A DNA stretch of 64,000 nucleotides from JAFNAG01 sp963824985 (GCA_963824985.1 CAWGRQ010000023.1:1-64000); one strand, 5' to 3'. Shown: positions 28,848 through 38,380, numbered from the stretch's first letter. Notes: a model not told the origin generated them from the sequence alone. Made by a program: numbers and translations.

Positions 28848-30623
28848 CTAACGGATGGGGATAAACAATTGGACGGCGGTCGGAACCGGCGCGCCGCCGC
28901 GATTCCCCGGGGAAAGGACGCGCGCCTGGCGCAACACCGTCTCGACATCGGTCAATCCGCGCATGCTGCCTTCCACCGCAACTATCTCACCCAATTCGGT
29001 GACGAACACGGTGTAGCCAACCACCACACCGCTACCGGCGGTCTGCTCCCCAAAGCGGCCCGAGGCCTTGGCCATCGCGGCCAGGCTGTCCAGATTGACG
29101 TCGAGCACCGCGGGGCGCACGCTCGGATCCATCCCGGAATCCGCCGAGACCGCAACCCGGGGCGCGCCGGCCGGGCTCGGATTCGATGTTGGCCGGACAA
29201 ACTGGGTTTTGGGTGCGGATGTGGCGTAGAAGAGACGTCCGGCAGCGAGCCCGTACATTGTGGAGATGAGACGTATGTCCCGGATTCCCTGGTCCTGGAG
29301 AAATCTCAACGCCTGTTCCACGGCCGCGAAGGGGACAGAGGATCCAAAGGGGACCTGGACCGCGGTCCGGCCATTTCTAAGGCTCTTGAGCGAAGCCGGA
29401 TTCCCCTCCAGGTCCTTGAGGCTGCCGTCGGGAGCGACGACCACGTGGGCCTCATTGATCGAGTCGGTCAACTTGAAAACGACGCTTTGGGTGGTGATCA
29501 CGGGGACGGCTTCGCCGTTGAGATAGGTCGGCTGGTAGCGCCACTGTTTCACGGCGTCCATCGCCGCCGCATCGAGCAGCGGATGACCCCGGATAATCCT
29601 GATGTTGGCGATCTCCCCCTGCTCATTGATCAGCACCTCGAGAATGACGGTGGTTTCGATTCGAGCCTGCCGGGCGATCTCCGGATATACGGGCTCAACT
29701 CTCTTGATCAGCTTGCTCTCCTGAAGCGCGCCGCCGACGTTCACCGGGGGATGAGAGGAAGGGGACTCGATGCTGGGAGCCGCCCTACCCGCGGGTCTCG
29801 CTCCCGTCGCGGCGCCCGGCAATTTGAAAGTCACGGTTGCCGTCGTGAGCACCGGTACGGCTTCGCCGTTGAGATAGGTCGGCTGGTAGCGCCACTGTTT
29901 CACGGCGTCCATCGCCGCCGCATCGAGCAACGGATGGCCCTGGATAATCCTGATGTTGGCGACCTCCCCTTGCTCATTGATCAGCAGCTCGAGTATGACG
30001 GTGGTTTCGACGCGAGCCCGCAGGGCGACCTCCGGATATACCGCAACAACTTTCTTGGTCAGCTTGCTCTCCTGAATTGCGCCCCCAACGCGCGTTGGGG
30101 GGCGCGAGGAAGGGGATGCGATGTTGGGAGCCGCCGTAGCCGCCGGTCTTGGTCCCGTTGCGGCGCCCGGCAGTTTGAAAGTCACGCTTGCGGTCGTGAG
30201 CACCGGTACGGCTTCGCCGTTGAGATAGGTCGGCTGGTAGCGCCACTGGCGCACGGCTTCCGCCGCCGCGGGCTGCAGCGGCGGATATCCGCCCCGAATG
30301 ATGCGCACCCGCGCCACCAGTCCCTGCTCGTTCACGAGCACTTCCAGATCGACCGTCCCCTCCATTCGACCCCGGAGCGCGATTTCCGGATAGACCGGCG
30401 CGACGCGTTCCAGCAGTTTCGATTCCATGAGCTTGCCATCGACCTGGACGGGCTCGCGCTGCTGGGCCTGGAGAGTCGGATTCGAGGCCGGCGCGGATTG
30501 GGCCGCGGTTTCCGGCGCTTGCGGCGGAGCGGTGAGCGGCAACCAGGCTGCGGCATAGACGCCGGCCCCGATCATGAGCATCGCGGTGGCGGTGAGGCTG
30601 AAAACAAGTTTTGATCGCGTCAT
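28848..30623 (-). CDS. Exported protein with three tandem TonB C-terminal domains
   Basis: 591 residues from ATG 30623 (AGGAG upstream; GTG-type extension to 30659 rejected). The N-terminus SKLVFSLTATAMLMIGAGVY is a signal or anchor, followed by a Pro/Ala/Gln linker. Three TonB_C modules follow, each with the pattern ESKLxxxVxPVYPEIALR, TVxLEVLVNEQG, IIRGHPLLDAAAMDAVKQWR, YQPTYLNGEAVPV, separated by Pro/Ser linkers of about 40 residues. Modules two and three are almost identical at DNA level over about 110 bases, so the last duplication is recent. A C-terminal domain of about 200 residues (VQVPFGSSVPFAAVEQALRF) is unknown. TonB proteins normally have a single such module. It faces another TonB gene divergently. 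Confidence 0.85.
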   Translation of the reverse strand: MTRSKLVFSLTATAMLMIGAGVYAAAWLPLTAPPQAPETAAQSAPASNPTLQAQQREPVQVDGKLMESKLLERVAPVYPEIALRGRMEGTVDLEVLVNEQGLVARVRIIRGGYPPLQPAAAEAVRQWRYQPTYLNGEAVPVLTTASVTFKLPGAATGPRPAATAAPNIASPSSRPPTRVGGAIQESKLTKKVVAVYPEVALRARVETTVILELLINEQGEVANIRIIQGHPLLDAAAMDAVKQWRYQPTYLNGEAVPVLTTATVTFKLPGAATGARPAGRAAPSIESPSSHPPVNVGGALQESKLIKRVEPVYPEIARQARIETTVILEVLINEQGEIANIRIIRGHPLLDAAAMDAVKQWRYQPTYLNGEAVPVITTQSVVFKLTDSINEAHVVVAPDGSLKDLEGNPASLKSLRNGRTAVQVPFGSSVPFAAVEQALRFLQDQGIRDIRLISTMYGLAAGRLFYATSAPKTQFVRPTSNPSPAGAPRVAVSADSGMDPSVRPAVLDVNLDSLAAMAKASGRFGEQTAGSGVVVGYTVFVTELGEIVAVEGSMRGLTDVETVLRQARVLSPGNRGGAPVPTAVQLFIPIR

Positions 30624-30940
30624 GGCGGACTCCTCCAGGATAAGGGCCACCCGTTGCACCAGGTGGCGCTCTCCCCCTATTACTATTTCATTGGCGTGTC
30701 AAGAAAAAATTGCGCCGGGTCCCGGAACCCGCGCCCCGGCCGCCGGTCCGCGGCCCCGGGCCCGCCGCCAGGGAACTTTGTCACCCGCAGGGTGTCTATT
30801 AAATCAGGAACAGAAACACGGATTTGATCTGAGATTCCAGGCCATCACTGACTGAAACTCGGTCTGTGCGCCGCAGGCCGGCGCGGCTGGAGCGAACGCC
30901 TCCGGCCGGGCGGAGCCGTCGCACGGACAAGGGGGGAACC
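30624..30940. other. Divergent TonB-TonB intergenic region
   Basis: 317 bases. Contains an extremely GC-rich self-complementary run (ccgccggtccgcggccccgg) near 30740-30765 and, beside the left gene, an AT patch (attactatttcattggcgtg). Promoters for both genes should be here; none is certain. Confidence 0.4.
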
Positions 30941-31687
30941 ATGTTTGAAACACTGGAAGGAAAAAACCGGCGCCGGGACGCCGGACGATTGCTGGCCCTG
31001 CTGTTTTCGATCTCGATTCACGGCCTGCTGGTCCTTTTCCTGGTGATTCTGCCGTTGCTGTTCATTCATGCCCTGCCGGGCGTGGAACTGCTGACCTTTC
31101 TGATTGCCGCTCCCGCGCCCCCACCGGCTCCTCCTCCGCCGGCCCCTCCGCCCCCGCAGGCACAGACGCCGGCCGCGCGCCAGTTTGTGGGAGTGCGGGA
31201 GTTTCCCATCGGGCCGGTTTCAATCCCCAAGGGCATTCCACCTCCGGATAATGAACCGGGAGCCGTAATTGCTCCGAGCGCGCTGAGTGGCATTCCCGCC
31301 AGCATCCTGGGCGGGGCGGGCCTGAATTCCGGAACGCTTCTGGGGAGTGTTCTTCAATCTTCTCAACCGCCGGCCCCGCTCCCGGCGCCGCCGCGTCCGG
31401 CGCCGATGAAGATCGGGGGCAGCGTTCAGGATGCCAAGCTGATCCACAAGGTGCTGCCCGAGTATCCCCGGATCGCGCTTCAGGCGCGCGTTTCCGGAAC
31501 CGTGTCGCTCGAAGTCCAGGTAGACGAGGAAGGGAATGTGACCAGCGTCAAGGTGCTCGGCGGCCATCCCCTGCTGGTCGAGGAAGCCGTCCGGGTGGTG
31601 AAACTGTGGAAGTATTCGCCGACCCTGCTCAACAACGAGCCGATTCCGGTGATCTCCACCGTTCATGTCATCTTCAGCATGAAATAG
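30941..31687 (+). CDS. TonB-family energy transducer
   Basis: 248 residues from ATG 30941 (AGGGGGGAA upstream). Classical order: cytoplasmic Arg/Lys-rich start, single TM anchor (LLALLFSISIHGLLVLFLVI with the His typical of TonB/TolA anchors), a Pro-rich periplasmic spacer (PAPPPAPPPPAPPPPQAQTP), and one C-terminal TonB module (LIHKVLPEYPRIALQARVSG, TVSLEVQVDEEGNVTSVKVL, EEAVRVVKLWKYSPTLLNNE). It would couple the inner-membrane proton gradient to outer-membrane receptors. No exbB/exbD pair or receptor gene is in the window. Divergent from the triple-TonB gene. Confidence 0.87.
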   Translation: MFETLEGKNRRRDAGRLLALLFSISIHGLLVLFLVILPLLFIHALPGVELLTFLIAAPAPPPAPPPPAPPPPQAQTPAARQFVGVREFPIGPVSIPKGIPPPDNEPGAVIAPSALSGIPASILGGAGLNSGTLLGSVLQSSQPPAPLPAPPRPAPMKIGGSVQDAKLIHKVLPEYPRIALQARVSGTVSLEVQVDEEGNVTSVKVLGGHPLLVEEAVRVVKLWKYSPTLLNNEPIPVISTVHVIFSMK

Positions 31688-31821
31688 GACGGTGTGGCCG
31701 GTCCGGACCCGGGTTCCGCCTCGCCCCTGGCGATGGCGGTTCGGTGAAGGAGGGCCTCGGGCTACAGGCCGGCCATTCCCGGATATATTTTCGCCCTGTC
31801 AGCATGATCCGGGGATGAATA

Positions 31822-33180
31822 TCAGCGGCGCCGGCTCCCCTCATCGGCAAGGCCGAGAGCGCGGATGCGTTTGTGCAGCCGGGTGCGCTCGATGCCGAGC
31901 GCGCGGGCGGCGGCCGAGACATTCCCGTCGGCCAGGTCAAGCGCCTGCCGGATCATATCGCGTTCAGCCCGCGCCCTGGTTTCTTCAAGGCTGGAGGGTG
32001 CCGGGTCGTCGCGGCGCAGCCGGATTTCCAGGGGGACGGAATCTGCGGTGAGCAGTTCAAGCGGCGACAGGATGGCCATGCGCTCAATGACGTTGCGCAA
32101 TTCGCGGACATTCCCCGGCCAGGCGTAATCACGCAGCCCGACGAACACTTCGTCGGCGATTCGTTTCGGTTTGAAGTTGTTGCGGCGGCAGAACTCCTCG
32201 AGAAAATATTCCGCCAGCGGACGGATATCTTCAGGGCGCTCGCGCAATGGCGGCACGCGGATGGGCACGACGCTCAGACGGTAATAGAGATCTTCCCGGA
32301 ATTTTTTTTGTTCTACCAGGGCCGCCAGATCCTGATTGGTGGCCGCAATGACGCGCACGTTGACGTGCAGGGTGGCTTCGCCGCCGACGCGCTGGAATTC
32401 GCCCTCCTGTAAAACCCGCAGCAGCTTGGCCTGGGACGCCTCATGAAGGTCGCTCACCTCGTCGAGAAAGATCGTCCCACCGTCGGCCAGCTCGAATTTG
32501 CCGCGCCTGCTGGCGGTGGCCCCGGTGAAAGCGCCCTTTTCGTGACCGAACAGCTCACTTTCCAGAAGTTCGACCGGAATGGCAGCACAGTTGACTTTGA
32601 CAAAGGGCCCTGAGGCAAAAGGGCTTTGCCGGTGGAGATGGCTCGCGATCAGTTCTTTGCCGCTCCCCGATTCGCCGGTTAGGAGGACGCGGGCGTCGGA
32701 GCGGGCCACCTGGCCGGCCTGCTCCAGCACGCGGGCAAAAGCGGGGCTGGCTCCGATCATCCTGGGGGAATCACCGACCAGTTCCCGCAATCGGGCGTTC
32801 TCCTTTTGCAGGGTCACCTGCTCCAGGGCGTTCTTCAGCGCCAGGAGCAAGCGATCGCGGGCCAGCGGCTTTTCCAGGAAATCGTAGGCGCCCGCCCGGG
32901 TGGCGGCGACCGCGTCGGCGATGGTGCCGTGGCCGGAGATCATAAGCACCGGGGCCTGTTCGTCGATTTGTCGCAGGGAAGTCAGCAGGTCAATGCCGTT
33001 GCCATCCGGCAGCCGGACATCGAGCAGGTAAGCATCGGCTCTCCAGTGCGGAAGCCGTTGCCTGAATTCGGCGGCCGAGTTGCAGAGTGCCACGCTGTAC
33101 CCGGCTCCCTCGAGCACCAGCCGCAGCGAGGCGCCGACATTGATTTCGTCATCGACGATGAGGATTTTCTTTGCCGCCAA
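31822..33180 (-). CDS. NtrC/NtrX-family sigma-54 response regulator
   Basis: 452 residues. Receiver domain (KILIVDDEINVGASLRLVLE; phospho-acceptor Asp in AYLLDVRLPDG; Lys in DFLEKPL), AAA+ domain with Walker A GESGSGKE, the sigma-54 contact loop GAFTGA, Walker B GGTIFLDEV, and a Fis-type HTH (DGNVSAAARALGIERTRLHK). It activates sigma-54 promoters when phosphorylated by the kinase just upstream. I place the start at TTG 33180: GGAGGTAGG stands just before it and the receiver begins at the next codons; longer readings overlap the kinase. Confidence 0.92.
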   Translation of the reverse strand: MAAKKILIVDDEINVGASLRLVLEGAGYSVALCNSAAEFRQRLPHWRADAYLLDVRLPDGNGIDLLTSLRQIDEQAPVLMISGHGTIADAVAATRAGAYDFLEKPLARDRLLLALKNALEQVTLQKENARLRELVGDSPRMIGASPAFARVLEQAGQVARSDARVLLTGESGSGKELIASHLHRQSPFASGPFVKVNCAAIPVELLESELFGHEKGAFTGATASRRGKFELADGGTIFLDEVSDLHEASQAKLLRVLQEGEFQRVGGEATLHVNVRVIAATNQDLAALVEQKKFREDLYYRLSVVPIRVPPLRERPEDIRPLAEYFLEEFCRRNNFKPKRIADEVFVGLRDYAWPGNVRELRNVIERMAILSPLELLTADSVPLEIRLRRDDPAPSSLEETRARAERDMIRQALDLADGNVSAAARALGIERTRLHKRIRALGLADEGSRRR

Positions 33181-33256
33181 CGTTCCTACCTCCAGTCCAA
33201 CTGACCCCCGGGATCCAAAGACGGTGAAGTGCGGTCCCTGATATCCCTGCCGCGCC

Positions 33257-34654
33257 TCATATCTTCGCGGTTTCCTGCTGGGGCAGCAACAGGCGGAAAC
33301 CCGCGCCCCCCAGTCGGCCCTCGATGGCCAACAGATCGCCCCCGGCCAGCAGGGCATTTTTGCGCGAAATGGACAGCCCCAGTCCCATACCATGTTTTTT
33401 AAAGGAGATCGATGGTTCAAACAGCGAGCGCCGCGCTTCTTCGCTCAGTCCTGGTCCGTTATCGTGCACCTCGACGATGATTTTCCCCTGGGCCACTCCC
33501 GTGACGCCGAGCACCTTCCCCCCGGCGGCTACTGCCTGGGCGGCATTTTCGAGCAGATTAGTCAAGATGCCCTTTATCTGGTCAGTATCAGCCCGGGCGG
33601 CGGGAAGATCCGGCGCCGGGTCGATCTCATAAGCCACGTCCGGGTGTGCGACCTGCAAAAAGGAAATCCGTTCCGCCAGCAGGGAATTGACGTCCAAAGC
33701 TTCGGGCCTGGAAGGGGGCTCGGCGGCAAACTCCGAGAAGGCACGCACGCGGCACTCCAGGCTTTCAATTTCATCGATTACGACCTGCGCTGCCTGTTCC
33801 ATGAAAGATCGGTCGATGGCCGGCTGGCGGGCCAGCATTTCCTCCACGGTCAACCGGATTGGAGTGAGGGAGTTCTTGAGCTCGTGTGCCATCTTGCGGG
33901 CGAGGGTCTGCCAACTGGCGATCTGGGCCAGGTAGACCAGGCGGTCCCGATTCTGCCTTAAATGCTCGGCAGTATGATTGAAGGCCTCGATGGCCCGGCC
34001 GATCTCATCGCGCCGGCCGGGACGGAGCCGGGTCTCGAAATCCCCGCCTGCCAGCTGAAACAGTCCCGCGGTCAACTCCTGCACGGGGCGGCTCATGCGG
34101 TGGGCAAGATAAAAAATGCTCACCATGGCCAGTCCCCAGATGATCGTGCTCAGCAGGACCAGCGTATAAATGAATCCTCGGCGCAGGTCGCGCTGGCGCA
34201 GGCTTTCCACCTGCAGCCGAGCCTGCCCGATCTGCTGGGTCAATTCCGACATGTGCACGCCGTTGAGCGTTCGGATGTACAGCGAGATCCCTTTTCCCCG
34301 GCGCATCAGATAGTACAGCTGGTCCCCATCCGGTTCGGATAGCTGGAAGCGCTCCGGCTCCCGGCTTTCCCAGAACTGCTGCAGGTACTGCGGCCAACCC
34401 GTGCGGGTGCTCTCATCAAATTGCCGGGGCTCCAGCTTCCCCGCGGCCGCATCGGTCTTCAGATTTTCCCGGGCCTGCCGATAATATTCCCGTGCAATCC
34501 CTTCCAGCGACCGCGAGAGTATGTCGATATCCTCGGTGCCCACATAGCTGAGGCTGTGTTCCAGCAAAGCCGTGCTCATCCAGAGGATGGCCGCCAGCGG
34601 CATCAGGGTGGCCGCGAGAAACGCCAGAATGAGCTGGTTTCGGATCCGGTTCAC
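33257..34654 (-). CDS. NtrY-like membrane sensor histidine kinase
   Basis: 465 residues from GTG 34654. TM1 (QLILAFLAATLMPLAAILWM), a periplasmic domain of about 150 residues, TM2 (GFIYTLVLLSTIIWGLAMVS), HAMP (RMSRPVQELTAGLFQLAGGD), dimerisation helix with the phosphorylated His (RKMAHELKNSLTPIRLTVEE), and the ATPase domain: N box LLENAAQAVAA, G1 VHDNGPGL, G2 GMGLGLSISR. The H-E-L-K-N-S-L-T-P-I form matches NtrY. It should phosphorylate the sigma-54 regulator 76 bases downstream. A MITE-like element lies between this gene and the upstream operon members. The signal sensed is unknown. Confidence 0.9.
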   Translation of the reverse strand: MNRIRNQLILAFLAATLMPLAAILWMSTALLEHSLSYVGTEDIDILSRSLEGIAREYYRQARENLKTDAAAGKLEPRQFDESTRTGWPQYLQQFWESREPERFQLSEPDGDQLYYLMRRGKGISLYIRTLNGVHMSELTQQIGQARLQVESLRQRDLRRGFIYTLVLLSTIIWGLAMVSIFYLAHRMSRPVQELTAGLFQLAGGDFETRLRPGRRDEIGRAIEAFNHTAEHLRQNRDRLVYLAQIASWQTLARKMAHELKNSLTPIRLTVEEMLARQPAIDRSFMEQAAQVVIDEIESLECRVRAFSEFAAEPPSRPEALDVNSLLAERISFLQVAHPDVAYEIDPAPDLPAARADTDQIKGILTNLLENAAQAVAAGGKVLGVTGVAQGKIIVEVHDNGPGLSEEARRSLFEPSISFKKHGMGLGLSISRKNALLAGGDLLAIEGRLGGAGFRLLLPQQETAKI

Positions 34655-34705
34655 ATAATTTCCATGTTTACAAGCAAAGCGTATCGGCTGCCACCGCGGT
34701 GGCTC

Positions 34706-34940
34706 AGGGCCTGTTAAAGAATAACGTTTACACTTTGGCGCGAGCACTGTCGCACCTGCGGTGCTCCTGGGGTGGGCAGATGCCCGCCCGCTGCCGCGCC
34801 CCTATGGGCTGCGGCCCGCAGGCCCGCTGGCCGCGTTGCTCGCTCCTTACATACCACCCCGGGTATGCTCGTCGCTCGCGCCTTGCCGGCGGGCTTGGAG
34901 GCCACAGCAAAGTGCAAACGTTATTTATTGGACAGGCCCT
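34706..34940. mobile_element. MITE-like element, 235 bp, with 33-bp terminal inverted repeats
   Basis: Left end AGGGCCTGTTAAAGAATAAC (34706 on) and right end ...ATTTATTGGACAGGCCCT (to 34940) are imperfect inverted repeats over 33 bases, sharing AGGGCCTGT, ATAACGTTT and CACTTTG. The interior is GC-rich and palindromic with no coding capacity; short open frames across it are artefacts. No clear target duplication is visible. The right end supplies the last codons and the TAA stop of the gene at 34925-35572. Confidence 0.75.
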
Positions 34941-35572
34941 AAGGCGTAGCGGGTCCATCCCTGGCCGGATGCGTCATGGATTTTCCCGCTATCCTTGAGT
35001 TCCGCCGGACGAAAAGGGGCGGAGATTGCCTCCCACCGAAGCGGGATATCGCGCCCTTTGCGGCTAAAAACATCGATCAAACCCGCCAGAGTCAGACTGG
35101 AGCTTGCTTCGCCTCCGCTCTGGACGTCGTTCTCGGCGATCCTGCAGGTCAACTTTATCATGAAGTTCGTTCCCGACGACGACGGAGGCAACGGGACCGA
35201 AAGGTTGTCGAGGCACCACCCCTCGGCCATGACGGCGGTCAAATGCGATCCGGAGCGGGCTGGTGGGCCGGCCTGCACCACGGAAAATCTCTCCTCCCAC
35301 AGATCGTAGCTTACAATAAAGCGCTCACGCCGGCGGAAAGCCGGCTTGCTCTTTGAATCTGCAATGAGCGTCAGTTCGAATTCATAGGATACGGAAGCGC
35401 CATTATGCAGCTGTTCCAAGGGCTTCCCTTCGAGAAAGTGCAGCCGTGGGGCGGTGACATGAAGGGAATCGCCCCGGCGTTCCACTACCAGCGGGGGGGG
35501 TTGAGCCACGAGCTGAAAGCAGGCGAAGCCGGCGATGGCGATCAAGAGCACGGCATAGCGGTAAGTTCTCAT
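34925..35572 (-). CDS. Secreted protein, possibly DUF4390-like, 3' end formed by a MITE
   Basis: 215 residues from ATG 35572 (AGGGGG upstream; longer reading rejected). Signal peptide YRYAVLLIAIAGFACFQLVA, then a beta-rich body (LHVTAPRLHFLEGKPLEQLH, SYEFELTLIADSKSKPAFRR, RFIVSYDLWEERFSVVQAGP). Proteins of this look (DUF4390) often sit next to NtrY kinases, and this one does; the family assignment is tentative. The final residues (ALGPVQ, then TAA) are encoded by the terminal repeat of the mobile element at 34706-34940, so the native C-terminus has been replaced or cut. The Omp85 gene ends 8 bases before its start: one operon. Confidence 0.65.
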   Translation of the reverse strand: MRTYRYAVLLIAIAGFACFQLVAQPPPLVVERRGDSLHVTAPRLHFLEGKPLEQLHNGASVSYEFELTLIADSKSKPAFRRRERFIVSYDLWEERFSVVQAGPPARSGSHLTAVMAEGWCLDNLSVPLPPSSSGTNFMIKLTCRIAENDVQSGGEASSSLTLAGLIDVFSRKGRDIPLRWEAISAPFRPAELKDSGKIHDASGQGWTRYALGPVQ

Positions 35573-35580
35573 GTGGCCCC

Positions 35581-36834
35581 CTAAAACCTGAAGCCCAGCA
35601 TGAATACCGGGACCACATGATGGAGTCTGACGGGACATGCCAGAGACATGAAGCCGCCGTTGCGGAAGGCAAGACCGAATCCCAAGCCATGCCTGACCTG
35701 CCCGTCCGGTCCCGGATCCCAGACCTTTCCCACGTCATAGAAGATCTGGAAGGGACGGTAACGGTATTCGAGCGATCCGTGAACGGAGCGGGATCCGCCG
35801 ATCGGCGCCACATCGAATTTGTTCCAGCCACGCAGCGTGGTGCTGTCGCCGAGCGAGAAGCGCTCAAAGAGCGGTGCGCGCCCAAACAGAACGCCGGCCT
35901 CAAATTGGGCGCCGAAGAGGTGATTCCCCTTGGTGAGTGAATATTGGGCTGTCCAGGCGTGGCGCGTATAAATAAAATCGCTGTCGAGCACCCGTGTGGC
36001 GGTGCGCAGATTGTAGCCTGCGCGGATATCCTGACGGAAACCCTGCGTGCTGCCGGAGCGATGGCGATACTGGATGCCGGCCGTCCCCGCGTATGCCGTT
36101 TCCGTGTGTGGATCCGGGTACTGGGTTTGAAAGCGCTGGAAGCTGGTCCCCACGCTCAACTTCAGATCCCGGATCGGAATCACCGACACCGATGGGGCGA
36201 AATCCTGGCGCCATCTATAGATGCCGGGAACCTCCGGAGCTGTTGCCAGTGCCCTCTCGGTAGCCTGATTCCACTTTTGATGGAAGGTATCAAAATCAAT
36301 GCGCAGCTGCACCCGGTCCGTGCCCACCTTCCGGTGCTCGTAACGAAAACGGAATCCGGCATTGCGCTCCAACAGTTCGTCGGCGCTGTTGACGGCGCCG
36401 AAGGTGAACACATTGTGGTGTGATTCGATGGGGATTTCGATGGAGCCGCTCATCCCCTGCTTTGAGTGGTAAACCACGGGGGGAATGGTTATTTCAAACC
36501 GTTTCCACCACATCCGGTCCGCGACATAAATGACTTTGACATGTTCGGTCTTATCCCCGCGTTTTACCTGGACCGCGATCCGGTAATCCGGCAACTGGCG
36601 GCGCAGCTTGGCCGCAATCTCCCGGGCGGCGGCCGGATTGTATTTTTCTCCTACCAGCTTTTGCATCTCTTCGTGCAGTGATTTGCTGATTCTGGCTGGA
36701 GAAATGCCTGAGACCGCCGCGGATTCAACGGTGTAGCGGGAATTTACATTGGTCTCGGGCTTCTGGTTGCCGGCCTGCAATCCGGACGGCACGAGGAAAA
36801 CCAACAAAACGGTGAGAACGTGTATGTTTTTCAT
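35581..36834 (-). CDS. Omp85/BamA-TamA-family outer-membrane barrel protein
   Basis: 417 residues with signal peptide (HVLTVLLVFLVPSGLQAG). One POTRA-like domain of about 75 residues (YTVESAAVSGISPARISKSL to VKVIYVADRM), then a beta-barrel. The conserved surface-antigen pattern is seen: LFERFSLGDSTTLRGWNKFD (the xLRG motif), VHGSLEYRYRPFQIFYDVGK, and a final strand ending in aromatic FMLGFRF. Shorter than BamA (about 800, five POTRAs), so probably a specialised Omp85 member for protein or lipid transport. First gene of an operon with the small secreted protein and, before the MITE insertion, perhaps the two-component genes. Confidence 0.8.
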   Translation of the reverse strand: MKNIHVLTVLLVFLVPSGLQAGNQKPETNVNSRYTVESAAVSGISPARISKSLHEEMQKLVGEKYNPAAAREIAAKLRRQLPDYRIAVQVKRGDKTEHVKVIYVADRMWWKRFEITIPPVVYHSKQGMSGSIEIPIESHHNVFTFGAVNSADELLERNAGFRFRYEHRKVGTDRVQLRIDFDTFHQKWNQATERALATAPEVPGIYRWRQDFAPSVSVIPIRDLKLSVGTSFQRFQTQYPDPHTETAYAGTAGIQYRHRSGSTQGFRQDIRAGYNLRTATRVLDSDFIYTRHAWTAQYSLTKGNHLFGAQFEAGVLFGRAPLFERFSLGDSTTLRGWNKFDVAPIGGSRSVHGSLEYRYRPFQIFYDVGKVWDPGPDGQVRHGLGFGLAFRNGGFMSLACPVRLHHVVPVFMLGFRF

Positions 36835-36991
36835 GCCCTCACAGATAGCAAAATGCGTTCCAAATCATAAGTAATATAAAATCAATTGTTTAACAGATGC
36901 GCACCCGTGAATTTGCGGCACGGGTGTGCCCCTGCGTAAGGAGATAACCATATCTGGCTCACGCTCGCGTCTATCTCGCCAATCATGCGGG

Positions 36992-38380
36992 TCAAGGTTC
37001 CCTATTTTGTGGAGATTGGAAACGAATCCGATCTCGGGACAGGGTCAGCTTCAGAGCCGGAGGAGTGATCAGGGTCGTAACGATCACCATGATCACAACG
37101 GCCGAAAAGGTGGCATCATCCATCACGCGGAGGTTTTTGCCCATATTGGCAAAAATCAACCCGACTTCGCCGCGCGGGATCATCCCGACGCCGACCGTCA
37201 GGCGATCCAGTCCTTTCTCCAGGACCCCGAAACCGCACACCTGCTTGCCTGCAATGGCTGCCAACGTCAAACCGGCGGCCACACCCATGACGGAGAGATT
37301 GGCGAAGGTCTCCAGGCGCACCTGAATGCCCATGAGCACGAAGAAAATCGGCACCAGGAAGGTCGAAACCGGCTTGAGGAGTTGTTCGATGCGGATATCC
37401 TCATGGAAACCGACAAAGTGCACCTCGTCCAGGATCAGGCCGGCAGCGAAGGCCCCGACGATGGTCGCCAATCCAATCATGCCGGCCAGGTAGGAAAGGA
37501 CAAACGCGAACAGCAGGGAGGAGATCAGCATGACCCCTGCGGTCCGCAACCGGGCCAATTGCCCCATGACTCTGGGGATCAGGTAATGGCCGACTACGAG
37601 TGATCCGCCAAGAAAGAGCACGGCAACTGAAACCAGCTGCAGGATCGAGCCCACCGCCAGCGGTTGACCCAGTTCGGCTGCTGTGATCACTCCGGAAACG
37701 ACCGCCAGCACGATCAACCCGAGCACATCATCGATCACGGCGGCGCCGAGGACGATTTGCGCCTCCTTGGTCTGCAGGCGGTTCAAGTCCCTAAAAACGC
37801 GGGCGGTGATGCCGACGCTCGTGGCACACAGCACGGCTCCGATGAACATATGGACATAATTCAGGCTGAACCCGGCGGGGGCGATGGCTAACAGCCCCTG
37901 CGGGATCTCTTTTATAAAAAGCCAGCTGACCCCGAAGCCGAGCAGAAAGGGGGTGATGACGCCCAACACCGCCACAATCAATGATGAAGCCCCGACCTTC
38001 AGCATGCCTTGAATCGTGGATTCCAGGCCGACTTCGAAGAGCAGGATGATGACACCCAGCTGGGCGAGACCGCTAACGATCACCGCCCAGTCGGACCCCA
38101 GGGGAATAACCCTCAGCGGTTCAAAAAAATTCCAATTGGAATTCAGCAGGATCAGGTTGCCGATGACCACACCTCCCAGCAATTCCCCGAGGACTGCCGG
38201 CATTCCGAGGCGTTCGAGCACCTCACTCCCCAGTTTGGCCACGGCCAGAATGGCAATCAGGGCCACCAGCACCTTTTCAATCGGGTCGGTGTGACCGGAA
38301 CCCTCGGCGGCAAATCCGGTCGAAATAAAGGCGAGCAGCATGATGGGGGGAATCAAGGAGAGTTTTCGTTTTGCCAGCAT
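36992..38380 (-). CDS. CPA2-family cation:proton antiporter
   Basis: 462 residues. After a signal-like first helix (LIPPIMLLAFISTGFAAEG) come about 12 TM helices of the Na+/H+ exchanger fold (PF00999): LGMPAVLGELLGGVVIGNLI, QLGVIILLFEVGLESTIQGM, the ion-site region VLGAAVIDDVLGLIVLAVVS (paired acidic residues DD), AAGLILDE, and GVGMIPRGEVGLIFANMG. Exchanges Na+ or K+ for H+ at the inner membrane. No TrkA-type regulatory domain is attached. Monocistronic as far as visible; 420 bases upstream are free of genes. Confidence 0.88.
   Translation of the reverse strand: MLAKRKLSLIPPIMLLAFISTGFAAEGSGHTDPIEKVLVALIAILAVAKLGSEVLERLGMPAVLGELLGGVVIGNLILLNSNWNFFEPLRVIPLGSDWAVIVSGLAQLGVIILLFEVGLESTIQGMLKVGASSLIVAVLGVITPFLLGFGVSWLFIKEIPQGLLAIAPAGFSLNYVHMFIGAVLCATSVGITARVFRDLNRLQTKEAQIVLGAAVIDDVLGLIVLAVVSGVITAAELGQPLAVGSILQLVSVAVLFLGGSLVVGHYLIPRVMGQLARLRTAGVMLISSLLFAFVLSYLAGMIGLATIVGAFAAGLILDEVHFVGFHEDIRIEQLLKPVSTFLVPIFFVLMGIQVRLETFANLSVMGVAAGLTLAAIAGKQVCGFGVLEKGLDRLTVGVGMIPRGEVGLIFANMGKNLRVMDDATFSAVVIMVIVTTLITPPALKLTLSRDRIRFQSPQNREP

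Noticed and set aside
34699..34998. Several short open frames across 34.7-35.0 kb.
   Set aside because: They lie inside the GC-rich palindromic MITE-like element on both strands and have no ribosome sites.
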